A stretch of 32,128 nt of DNA from Chloroflexota bacterium (GTDB lineage: Bacteria > Chloroflexota > Dehalococcoidia > Lucifugimonadales > UBA826): contig PBDQ01000035.1 of NCBI GenBank assembly GCA_002717465.1, positions 1 to 32,128 of the forward strand, in the 5' to 3' direction. How positions within the stretch are numbered: the stretch's first letter is position 1; every line of letters starts with the position of its first letter. This document shows positions 25,529-32,128 of the stretch, piece after piece. Below the pieces are notes generated by a model. The model was not told the DNA's origin and made no database searches. It saw nothing but the letters and a program-made list of their open reading frames with translations. Both the position numbers and the translations under genes were made by a program.

Positions 25529-26942
25529 TCACATTCCCTGCTATATTATTAATAATGTCGGTCTTAGATATTGAATTAATCGAGCAAGAGGCAACTATAT
25601 CTTCTCCATGAAAACAAAGAACATAATCTGAATAATTCCATATCTCATCGACATCATATGAAGAAAAAAGAGTTACTGTACGACTCAACTTATCATTGAG
25701 TAACTTATCCCAAATGTAATCAGCTGATTGAATATCTAATCCCCTGGTAGGATGCTCCAACATAGCAACATTTATATCGCTCCTCATCATTGATAACATC
25801 AGCCTCTGCTGATTCCCTCCGGACAATTCATGTGCTTTGGTCTCAGGAGTTCCAATGATGCCATATTCTCTGATTAAATCCTCACACATAGATCTAATTT
25901 GTGTCCAATCAATCACATTATGGCCTAAGGTCGATGATAACGCATGATGGTCAAGTATACTCAGCTCAGGAAATAAACCTCGCTCTAATCTATCAGCTGG
26001 CACATACCCAAAACTAGACTTATCTATAGGACCTTCGGCATCAGTGAGTAAGAAACTCTTGTCATAGAACATGTTTCTCAAAAATGTATCTACTCCAGAA
26101 CCTTGGAGACCTATCGCTCCAACCATCATTCCTTTACTAAGATTCAAATCAATCGTTTGTCCAGACTGTCGGACTTTTGCTATAAGGTTTTTGGTGTCTG
26201 TCACGCTTTCAGTTTGTAACACACTTTCTTCTTGATGACCTCCAAACATCAAATCCACCAAATGTCCGGGGCTTTGCGGAAGATCTAATGTATCGACTAA
26301 TGTACCCTTCCTCATGATACTTACAGAAGATGCGTACTCTAATACGTCTTCAAGTTTGTGAGAGACTAAAATTACAGTGCAACCTTCCTCTGTTAATCCA
26401 TCCAAAGCATCAAATACTTTAGATTTTTGCTCAAGAGAAAACCCACTATTAGGTTCGTCAAGTATAATCACTTTAGCACCATTGGAAAGTAATCTCATGA
26501 GTTCTACTTGTTGTCGTTCTCCAATAGACAGTTGATAGATTTTTTTCTTAGGATCTATATTAAAATCATACACTGAATTCAATCTCTCAAATTCCTGGCG
26601 TAACAATCCATTCCTCATCATTGAAGTATTCAATCGATGTCCTACCGTGAAACTTTGCATTACAGTTAGATTTTTGAAATCCATGGGATCTTGTCCTAGC
26701 AATCCAATACCTAATTCAATCGCACTGTGCGTAGAAAATCCTTTAATGACTTTGTCATCTATTGCTATTGACCCCGAATCTGGAGTGACTTGTCCCGACA
26801 ACATTTTCACAAGCGTTGATTTACCTGCCCCATTTTCGCCTATGATCGCATGAATTGTTCCTGACTCAATACTAACTGTAACCGCGTCATTAGCTATTAG
26901 TTCTCCGTAGCGTTTAGTTATAGAATCAAATGTTATTTTCAT
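25512..26942 (-). CDS. nucleoside-type ABC transporter ATPase, two ATP-binding domains
   Basis: 476 residues from ATG 26942. There are two fused ATPase domains, as in sugar and nucleoside importers (YufO type). Domain 1 is canonical: Walker A G35-E-N-G-A-G-K-S, signature L-S-I-G-E (138-142), Walker B V-I-I-L-D-E-P (158-164), switch His in S-H-K. Domain 2 has a degenerate Walker A (G-L-Q-G-S-G-V-D, no Lys) but intact L-S-G-G-N-Q-Q (373-379), the usual asymmetry of this class. The open frame extends to a TTG at 26951, which lies in the terminator's U-tract and is rejected. No ribosome site can fit between the upstream hairpin and this ATG. Confidence 0.92.
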   Translation of the reverse strand: MKITFDSITKRYGELIANDAVTVSIESGTIHAIIGENGAGKSTLVKMLSGQVTPDSGSIAIDDKVIKGFSTHSAIELGIGLLGQDPMDFKNLTVMQSFTVGHRLNTSMMRNGLLRQEFERLNSVYDFNIDPKKKIYQLSIGERQQVELMRLLSNGAKVIILDEPNSGFSLEQKSKVFDALDGLTEEGCTVILVSHKLEDVLEYASSVSIMRKGTLVDTLDLPQSPGHLVDLMFGGHQEESVLQTESVTDTKNLIAKVRQSGQTIDLNLSKGMMVGAIGLQGSGVDTFLRNMFYDKSFLLTDAEGPIDKSSFGYVPADRLERGLFPELSILDHHALSSTLGHNVIDWTQIRSMCEDLIREYGIIGTPETKAHELSGGNQQRLMLSMMRSDINVAMLEHPTRGLDIQSADYIWDKLLNDKLSRTVTLFSSYDVDEIWNYSDYVLCFHGEDIVASCSINSISKTDIINNIAGNVIGRDE

Positions 26943-26989
26943 TACAAACAAAAAAATAGGCGACCGTATTAAATACAGATCGCCTATTT
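26943..26989 (-). terminator. intrinsic terminator or attenuator after the binding-protein gene
   Basis: On the minus strand a 10-bp perfect stem (26980-26989 with 26954-26963), extended inside by G-T-A-T/A-T-A-C, is followed at once by TTTTTTTGTTTG. It begins 20 bases after the binding-protein stop and ends at the ATPase ATG. Partial read-through would give more binding protein than membrane complex, the usual ratio for ABC importers. Confidence 0.8.
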
Positions 26990-27009
26990 ACTATAGTATT
27001 ACCCTTAAA

Positions 27010-28254
27010 TTAGTCTCCTGCATCACCTATAATTCCTTCCAATAGGTCGGCAGTGTACCAAATCTGCTTATCTGATGCTTCCTCACCAGCTGCGACGAAG
27101 GTGGACCCATCCTGATATTGCAATGGGCCTTTAAATAAATTGATGTCTCCATTTGCTAAACCTTTAATAAATTTATTATTTAAGGTATCCCAGTTGTCAT
27201 CGCCCAGAGCATCTCCCTTTGCGAATCCTATCATAGAAGTGTCTTCGTTATTAATATTCGACCAATCAGGTCCAAGCCATTTCCAAGTAGCTGAGAAATT
27301 ATCATTTGCAACTGCATTGATTGTATTGAGATAAGAAGGCCCCCAATTGAAATAAGGAACTCCCAAACATGCTCCAGGTGCTTCAGCACACGCTCCATGA
27401 TAATCATAAGGAACCGCCCAAACCTGTTCCCCAGAGCTATTTCTCTTACCTGCTTCTACGATAACCTGCGTTGTATCTATACCGGATATAACCACATCGG
27501 CCCCAGAGTCATAAAAATCGTTCGTAACTACAGTAGGATCCAATGTAACACCAGGTATATGGAACCAGAAACCAATCCACTTAATTTCAAAGTTTAAGTC
27601 TGCTATGTTTTTACCTCTAGATTCTTCCCAACAATATTTAGCACCTAGATAGGCGGAGTTAGCCAATCTCTTTGTCTCTGCATTAATGAGCGGCCCTACA
27701 AAACCTATATTCCCAGTCTCGGTTTTCAATGCTGCTGCACATCCGGCCATCATCTTACCGTACTCCATTTTTCCCATGATATTACCCAAATTGGCCAATT
27801 CAGGGTGGTAGGCATCACCATCCGCCCATGCACTATCTCCACTAGACCAAATCATTGGCACATCTGGATGAGACGCTGCAGCTTCAAGGATACCGTCTTT
27901 CATATCTTCAGACGTCGCGAAAATTAATTCAGCTCCTTGTTCAACCATTTGATCTACCACTTGGGCAACAGTTATATCTGGAGAGTCTGCTGGATTAATG
28001 AAATCCATAACAATCATCTCAGACCCAGTTTTTTGTGCTGCGTAAGCACCACCGTCATGATGAGCTTGAGACCATCCTCTATCATTTCTCGGTCCGACTA
28101 ATATCATCCCAAACTTAATGGGTTCTGATGCCATCGGTTCAGCAGCTGGGGCATCAGCCTCACCGCCAATATTGCATGCCAGCATAGCAGCTAGCAACAA
28201 AGACATCGTTGCGCTAATCGCTATTAGCTTCATTTTTTTCAAGGAACTCACCAT
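27010..28254 (-). CDS. BMP-family nucleoside-binding lipoprotein
   Basis: 414 residues from ATG 28254, supported by GGAG 7 bases upstream; a TTG at 28269 is in frame but not preferred. It has a lipoprotein signal: basic start, hydrophobic stretch and lipobox L-A-A-M-L-A-C27, then an Ala/Glu/Pro-rich linker. The mature part is a BmpA/PnrA-type periplasmic-binding protein (I-K-F-G-M-I-L-V-G-P at its start, D-R-G-W-S-Q-A-H near 65, F-V-G-P in the hinge region). Known relatives bind purine or pyrimidine nucleosides. First gene of the operon ATPase-permease-permease-phosphoribosyltransferase. The ligand could be a nucleoside or free base. Confidence 0.88.
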   Translation of the reverse strand: MVSSLKKMKLIAISATMSLLLAAMLACNIGGEADAPAAEPMASEPIKFGMILVGPRNDRGWSQAHHDGGAYAAQKTGSEMIVMDFINPADSPDITVAQVVDQMVEQGAELIFATSEDMKDGILEAAASHPDVPMIWSSGDSAWADGDAYHPELANLGNIMGKMEYGKMMAGCAAALKTETGNIGFVGPLINAETKRLANSAYLGAKYCWEESRGKNIADLNFEIKWIGFWFHIPGVTLDPTVVTNDFYDSGADVVISGIDTTQVIVEAGKRNSSGEQVWAVPYDYHGACAEAPGACLGVPYFNWGPSYLNTINAVANDNFSATWKWLGPDWSNINNEDTSMIGFAKGDALGDDNWDTLNNKFIKGLANGDINLFKGPLQYQDGSTFVAAGEEASDKQIWYTADLLEGIIGDAGD

Positions 28255-28279
28255 CACAAATCTCCACAATAATATTCCA

Positions 28280-28300
28280 ATTGATGATCAATCGGGTCAA
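28280..28300 (-). promoter_or_regulatory. candidate promoter/operator of the nucleoside uptake operon
   Basis: A perfect 6-1-6 palindrome ATTGATGATCAAT (28280-28292) lies directly downstream of a minus-strand TTGACC (28295-28300), 26 bases ahead of the binding-protein ATG. A -10 candidate (AATATT, 28271-28276, spacer 18) is poor. The geometry fits repression of the uptake operon, but support is weak. Confidence 0.3.
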
Positions 28301-28371
28301 AATATTGTCACATAAATTTGTTAATTTTGTATTCCGATGTGTCAGTAATTTATTACAATGTTGAAGGTGAT

Positions 28372-29622
28372 CTATTTTCGATTTTTATTGGGATTACCCG
28401 ATACAATCAATAATATGACACTGACGAAAGACCCTGCCATAAATACCCAAAAAGCTCCTTGATATGCATTCGTTAAATCATATATAAATCCAGATATAAC
28501 TGGCCCGACAGCTAAACCCATTACTAGAGTAACTCTACTTAGACCATTAATCGTGCCTAATATCTCTCGACCAAACACATTGTTCCACAGAACCGGAATT
28601 AATGGATGTACTGTAATTAACGAAAAGCCCCAAACAGAAACAAATATAAATGTCTCTAACATCGAATCTGCCCTAATTAATATGACTAGGCTTAAAGTCG
28701 CAACACTACAACCAATTATCATCAAGTATTTAATATTGAAACGGTCTGCTAATAGACCTGCTATAGTAATACCAATCGCTCCAGAAATTGCAAACACGGA
28801 AACTGTAGAACCGATTATTACAGGAGACACACCTTGTTGAGATAAGTGTGCTGCAAAGTGCAAGGTGATTCCCGGCCCTGCTGCACCAACCATAAATAAT
28901 GACACAAATACACACCAGAAAAATCGTGTTCTTACTGCTTCTTTTACGGTCCATTCACGAACATAAGTCGTACTTTGTTGTAAATTTGAACCGGAAGAGA
29001 TTCCATCAACAGCTAATCCCATTGCTTCAGGATTTTTCCGTATTAATAAAAATGCTGGTAATATGCCAAAAATCACGGGGAACAATGCTAAGGTTATCCA
29101 AGCTATTCTCCAACCTAATTCTCCTATGATTAATTGATACAACGGCCCACTTATAGCCGCTGCTATAGCTCCTGTGAGCATGATCAATGAAGTTGCTCTA
29201 CCCTTATACTTGGCAAACCATTTGCCTACTGTGGGATATGTAGCACTATTAATCACACCTTGGTCAATGGTCCGGATTATCGTATATGTTATAAAAAAGG
29301 CCAGAATGGTCTGTAGCATAGACATATACAAACAGCTTAATGCAAGCACTACTGCTGCCAGAGGCAATATGTATCGCGCCCCATACACATCCACTAATTT
29401 ACCTACAAATGGACTTAATGCCGCACCAAACACACTCCCTAAGCTAGCAGGAACAGATATTACAGTTCTAGACCATCCAAACTCCTGCACCATAGGCATC
29501 ACGAATAAGCTTAATAAAGTAATTGAGGCACAGTGATTCCCAAGTTCACTACAGCAAGCAGCAAATGAGACATACCAACCATGATAAAGTTTTTTGGGAT
29601 TGAATGAGCGTAACTTGAACAT
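28372..29622 (-). CDS. MFS transporter (monocarboxylate/OFA-like)
   Basis: 416 residues, about 12 transmembrane helices, major facilitator superfamily. The first loop Y-H-G-W-Y-V-S and F-G-W-S-R-T near residue 50 are typical of the monocarboxylate/oxalate-formate-antiporter-like branch. G-K-L-V-D-V-Y-G-A-R at about 75-84 is the helix 2-3 loop signature, repeated weakly as A-D-R-F-N-I-K in the second half. The substrate is probably an organic anion. It is divergent from the ACR3 gene (122-base gap) and 117 bases upstream of the nucleoside operon on the same strand, which appears to have its own promoter. Confidence 0.85.
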   Translation of the reverse strand: MFKLRSFNPKKLYHGWYVSFAACCSELGNHCASITLLSLFVMPMVQEFGWSRTVISVPASLGSVFGAALSPFVGKLVDVYGARYILPLAAVVLALSCLYMSMLQTILAFFITYTIIRTIDQGVINSATYPTVGKWFAKYKGRATSLIMLTGAIAAAISGPLYQLIIGELGWRIAWITLALFPVIFGILPAFLLIRKNPEAMGLAVDGISSGSNLQQSTTYVREWTVKEAVRTRFFWCVFVSLFMVGAAGPGITLHFAAHLSQQGVSPVIIGSTVSVFAISGAIGITIAGLLADRFNIKYLMIIGCSVATLSLVILIRADSMLETFIFVSVWGFSLITVHPLIPVLWNNVFGREILGTINGLSRVTLVMGLAVGPVISGFIYDLTNAYQGAFWVFMAGSFVSVILLIVSGNPNKNRK

Positions 29623-29744
29623 ACAGTTACTTAGCCTAACACGGTTAAGTCCAAATTACTGTAAAAAAGGCAACCAAATTCGCGAGAGGTTCATCTTAAA
29701 TATATAGAAAACCATACAAAATATAAATATAGTATAGGCGATAA

Positions 29745-30761
29745 ATGGGAATATTTGAAAAATATCTGACTATATGGATAGCATCCAGCATATTAATTGG
29801 GTGGTTACTAGGACTAGTGATACCATCCCTTTTCACGACAATCTCTGAACTAACTATATTTAACACCAATGTTATCATCGCCATATTGATATGGTTGATG
29901 ATTTACCCAATGATGTGCCAAGTAGAAGTAACTGGGCTTACAAAAGTCTTTGTTAAACCCAAAGGCCTTATCCTAACATTAATAATCAATTGGGCAATCA
30001 AACCATTTAGCATGGCTCTCTTAGCATGGTTATTTTTGAAAATTATCTTTGGGAGCATCCTAGAGCCTAGTCTGGCAAATGAATATATAGCAGGAATGAT
30101 ATTGCTTGGAGTAGCTCCATGTACCGCAATGGTATTTATATGGAGCTCCCTCACCAAAGGAGACCCTAATTACACTCTTGTGCAGGTGTCTATCAACGAT
30201 CTTATAATGATTGTTGCTTTTGCACCAATCGCAGGGCTGTTACTCGAAATCAGTAATATAGAAGTGCCTTGGAATATTCTTATAACCTCTGTCGTACTGT
30301 ACATACTTATCCCCTTAATAGCAGGGGTAGTAACAAGAAAGATCCTCATTGCCACTGACGATCGCAGACTCAGTAAATTAATCCAGTTGGCTAAGCCTTT
30401 ATCTATTATAGGCTTACTCCTGACAGTAATTATTTTATTTGGACTACAGTCTGATACGATCAGTACTCAATTGAGAGATATAGTTTTAATTTCCATACCA
30501 CTTACTATACAAACCTTATCTATATTTATACTTGGTTACGTTATAGCGTATTTAATAAAACTACCGCACAATATTGCAGGGCCGGCATGCTTGATAGGAA
30601 CATCTAATTTCTTCGAACTAGCTGTCGCTGTAGCAATAACCTTGTTTGGTATAAATTCAGGCGCTTCTCTAGCTACTGTAGTCGGAGTGCTGATAGAAGT
30701 ACCGGTGATGTTGATGTTGGTGTGGGTGGTTAATCGTACAGCAAAGTGGTTCCCTGGTTAA
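29745..30761 (+). CDS. acr3: ACR3-family arsenite efflux transporter
   Basis: 338 residues, 10 predicted transmembrane helices, ACR3 branch of the bile/arsenite/riboflavin transporter superfamily. The essential helix-4 cysteine is C126 in G-V-A-P-C-T-A-M-V-F, followed by the family segment S-S-L-T-K-G-D-P-N-Y-T-L-V-Q-V. The conserved helix-9 Glu is E291 in G-T-S-N-F-F-E-L-A-V. It exports arsenite from the cytoplasm. No ArsR, ArsC or ArsM gene is adjacent, so control by a distant regulator or constitutive expression is likely. Only a weak AGGCG ribosome site precedes the ATG. Family assignment is strong; antimonite may also be a substrate. Confidence 0.92.
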   Translation: MGIFEKYLTIWIASSILIGWLLGLVIPSLFTTISELTIFNTNVIIAILIWLMIYPMMCQVEVTGLTKVFVKPKGLILTLIINWAIKPFSMALLAWLFLKIIFGSILEPSLANEYIAGMILLGVAPCTAMVFIWSSLTKGDPNYTLVQVSINDLIMIVAFAPIAGLLLEISNIEVPWNILITSVVLYILIPLIAGVVTRKILIATDDRRLSKLIQLAKPLSIIGLLLTVIILFGLQSDTISTQLRDIVLISIPLTIQTLSIFILGYVIAYLIKLPHNIAGPACLIGTSNFFELAVAVAITLFGINSGASLATVVGVLIEVPVMLMLVWVVNRTAKWFPG

Positions 30762-30805
30762 TCTTGTAAACTAGCCTGAAAGCAACCTTGCCTTCCTGCC
30801 TAGAG

Positions 30806-30898
30806 TCAACATAATCCTTTAACAGGAATGTCCAATCCACATCCTGCTATACCGACAAATAACATCCAGAACCAATATTGGATTTTGTTGAAGAGCAT
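30806..30898 (-). CDS. candidate 30-residue hydrophobic small protein
   Basis: An ATG two bases after the Fur-family stop codon opens 30 codons: a short aromatic hydrophobic segment (Y-W-F-W-M-L-F-V-G-I-A-G-C), then G-L-D-I-P-V-K-G-L-C and TGA. The V-G-I-A-G-C part looks like a minimal lipobox or single membrane span. No ribosome site is evident, so translation would rely on coupling to the upstream gene. Could be chance. Confidence 0.25.
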   Translation of the reverse strand: MLFNKIQYWFWMLFVGIAGCGLDIPVKGLC

Positions 30899-30900
30899 TA

Positions 30901-31347
30901 TTAATCTAAATTACACGCACAATGAACATTTCCAGAACATTTTCCATACAATTCAAACGAATGATCTACTATCGTAATATTGTATTTCTTGCTTAATTGG
31001 TCCCGCAGGTCGCTTATAGAAGCCTCAAATTCCTCATCCATTTCTATATCAATCACTGTCTCGCAAGATTCACAATACAAATGATGATGATGCCCGTCTT
31101 CTGCTTTAATTTCAATCCATATATTCTGGTCTGGGGAGGTAAAAGTTTCTATGATATCAGCCGTGGCTAGATCATTAACAACTCTGTACAATGTGGACAA
31201 GGCAAATTTTTCACTGTTACTTTGGTAAAGTTGTTGCACCGAAATGGGAGCGTTTATTCCCCACAGAATTTCCAACAGCAACACTCTAGGCTTAGTAGCT
31301 GCTATCCCTTTCGATTTAAGTGACATTCTAACTTGTGAACGGTCCAC
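30901..31347 (-). CDS. Fur-family metalloregulator, probably Zur
   Basis: 148 residues, Fur superfamily. A winged helix (about 1-78) has the recognition helix A-L-S-T-L-Y-R-V-V-N-D-L near 49-60, then the dimerisation domain with H86-H-H-H-L-Y-C92-E-S-C95 and a Cys-rich end G-K-C137-S-G-N-V-H-C143-A-C145. The first C-x2-C belongs to the structural zinc site; the second is usually also C-x2-C, so C-x5-C-x-C is a variant. The start is GTG at 31347, backed by AAGGAAGGGA 7 bases upstream. The divergent neighbour is a zinc-binding lipoprotein, so zinc-responsive repression (Zur) is the best reading, though iron or manganese sensing is not excluded. Confidence 0.88.
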   Translation of the reverse strand: MDRSQVRMSLKSKGIAATKPRVLLLEILWGINAPISVQQLYQSNSEKFALSTLYRVVNDLATADIIETFTSPDQNIWIEIKAEDGHHHHLYCESCETVIDIEMDEEFEASISDLRDQLSKKYNITIVDHSFELYGKCSGNVHCACNLD

Positions 31348-31445
31348 GATACGTTCCCTTCCTTAAGACAAATCCTTATTAGTTAAGTGAGTTTCCTCTA
31401 TTTTATCACGTTGGAATTATATTTATTATTTTTACCAGAAAATAT

Positions 31446-31475
31446 TTGACAATGAGACTCATTCTCATTTATACT
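31446..31475 (+). promoter_or_regulatory. znuA promoter with Fur/Zur-type operator in the spacer
   Basis: TTGACA (31446-31451), an 18-base spacer and TATACT (31470-31475) form a good sigma-70-type promoter about 37 bases before the lipoprotein ATG. The palindrome AATGAGA-5-TCTCATT (31451-31469) fills the spacer, so a bound repressor would block RNA polymerase. The nearby gene for a Fur-family protein makes autoregulation and zinc control of both genes likely. Confidence 0.65.
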
Positions 31476-31511
31476 ATCCTCGCATTCACCATTGGAGCAA
31501 TTTAACTAAAA

Positions 31512-32128
31512 ATGACTCACATTACAAGAACATTGAAATACTTCTCTCTCGTAGTCCTTCTAGCTGGTCTGGCAATAGCGTGTCAGCAATCAACACCAGC
31601 GGCATCTGAGGCGCAAACAGGCGAACAGACCACTGCAGTAAGTGAACCTGCCACTGAGACACAAAAAATAAACGTAAGCGCTACAATTTACCCTGTATAC
31701 GATATAGCAGCGCAGATAGCCGGCGATAAAGCCAATGTCACACTTGTGATGGATCCAGGAGACTCGCCGCATACCTATGAAGCAAGTCCATCAGACATTA
31801 TAAAAGTGTCAGAAGCAGATCTGATTCTTGCCATCGGCAATGAACTAGACCATTGGATAGAAAACATGGTTGAAGACTCTTCTGCAGAAATAGTCACAGT
31901 AGATGCAAACATAGCATTAAGGCCATACGAAGACGAGCACGATGACCATGACAAACATGACGACCATGACAAACACGATGACCATGACAAACATGACGAC
32001 CATGACGACCATGACAAACATGACGACCATGACAAACATGACAAACACGATGACCATGACAAACATGACGACCATGACAAACATGACGACCATGACAAAC
32101 ATGACGACCATGATGACCATGACAAACA
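31512..32128 (+). CDS. znuA: ZnuA-type zinc-binding lipoprotein, 3'-truncated by window
   Basis: 205 codons visible, open at the window end. Signal and lipobox L-A-G-L-A-I-A-C24, then an Ala/Thr/Glu-rich linker and a cluster 9 metal-binding fold: I-N-V-S-A-T-I-Y-P-V-Y-D near 53-64, the first zinc ligand H87 in G-D-S-P-H-T-Y-E-A-S-P, and L-I-L-A-I-G-N-E-L-D-H-W. From residue 143 the chain is only His, Asp and Lys; this is the position of the flexible His-rich loop of ZnuA proteins. It should deliver zinc to a ZnuBC permease encoded beyond the window. Manganese-type relatives lack such a loop. GGAG lies 14 bases before the ATG, somewhat far. Confidence 0.88.
   Translation, partial: MTHITRTLKYFSLVVLLAGLAIACQQSTPAASEAQTGEQTTAVSEPATETQKINVSATIYPVYDIAAQIAGDKANVTLVMDPGDSPHTYEASPSDIIKVSEADLILAIGNELDHWIENMVEDSSAEIVTVDANIALRPYEDEHDDHDKHDDHDKHDDHDKHDDHDDHDKHDDHDKHDKHDDHDKHDDHDKHDDHDKHDDHDDHDK
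31938..32126 (+). repeat. in-frame tandem repeat encoding (His-Asp-Asp-His-Asp-Lys)n
   Basis: 63 consecutive codons encode only His, Asp and Lys, mostly 18-base units for H-D-D-H-D-K with shorter 9-, 12- and 15-base variants. Codon choice is almost invariant (GAC for Asp, AAA for Lys; GAT is mainly confined to units starting with CAC), which points to recent expansion by slippage or unequal crossing over. The repeat continues past the window end. Confidence 0.97.

Noticed and set aside
31775-32125. Long minus-strand open frames (Ser/Trp/Cys-rich and Met/Val-rich) over the repeat
   Set aside because: They are by-products of the repeated His/Asp/Lys codons; the plus frame has the signal peptide, metal-binding fold and promoter.
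1-32128. Prophage, insertion sequence, CRISPR array, toxin-antitoxin or restriction system
   Set aside because: No transposase, integrase, phage, Cas, toxin or methylase domains were seen in any frame; the only long tandem repeat is inside the zinc-binding lipoprotein gene.

Overview
The window is 32 kb of AT-rich, densely packed bacterial chromosome. It shows strong GGAGG-type ribosome sites, frequent GTG/TTG starts and overlapping operon genes. There is no rRNA, tRNA, phage, insertion sequence or CRISPR array. The mix of an enolase-superfamily enzyme, FMN/FAD oxidoreductases, a cysteine-nucleophile alpha/beta hydrolase, RraA- and amidohydrolase-type enzymes and nucleoside uptake suggests a free-living heterotroph using diverse dissolved organic matter. 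A marine Chloroflexota of the SAR202 type is my best guess; this is inference from gene content, not from a marker gene.

Region 1 (1-11750) is catabolic. It holds a truncated alpha/beta hydrolase and an enolase-superfamily enzyme (+), a small dimeric-barrel protein and a threonine synthase (-), and a Zn-ribbon protein (+). Two divergent operons follow. The minus operon (8162 to 3514) encodes an amidohydrolase, an RraA-type aldolase, a NylB-like serine hydrolase and a benzoylformate-decarboxylase-like ThDP enzyme. The plus operon (8282 to 11750) encodes an FMN 2-hydroxyacid oxidase and two tandem DAO-family flavoenzymes. Together this region has homologues of the three mandelate-pathway enzyme types (racemase fold, FMN dehydrogenase, ThDP decarboxylase), with altered active-site residues, beside amide, ester and lactone hydrolases.

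Region 2 (11747-19426) has a lipid-flippase-like membrane protein, an intergenic 108-nt element bounded by a 12-bp inverted repeat, a PLP aminotransferase, and a plus-strand operon of transketolase, a short 6-phosphogluconate dehydrogenase, a VOC-fold protein and a flavin-dependent-halogenase-like protein that retains the family signature motifs.

Region 3 (19483-28254) is centred on purines: an orphan molybdenum hydroxylase large subunit, GMP reductase, and a minus-strand operon encoding a BMP-family nucleoside-binding lipoprotein, a double ABC ATPase, two permeases and a hypoxanthine-type phosphoribosyltransferase. A hairpin terminator/attenuator separates the binding-protein gene from the ATPase gene. 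The logic is uptake of nucleosides or bases followed by salvage and possibly hydroxylation.

Region 4 (28372-32128) has an MFS transporter, an ACR3 arsenite exporter, a Fur-family regulator (probably Zur) and, divergently, a ZnuA-type zinc-binding lipoprotein. The ZnuA-type gene is cut by the window end inside a long His/Asp/Lys repeat. Its promoter carries a palindrome exactly between the -35 and -10 boxes.
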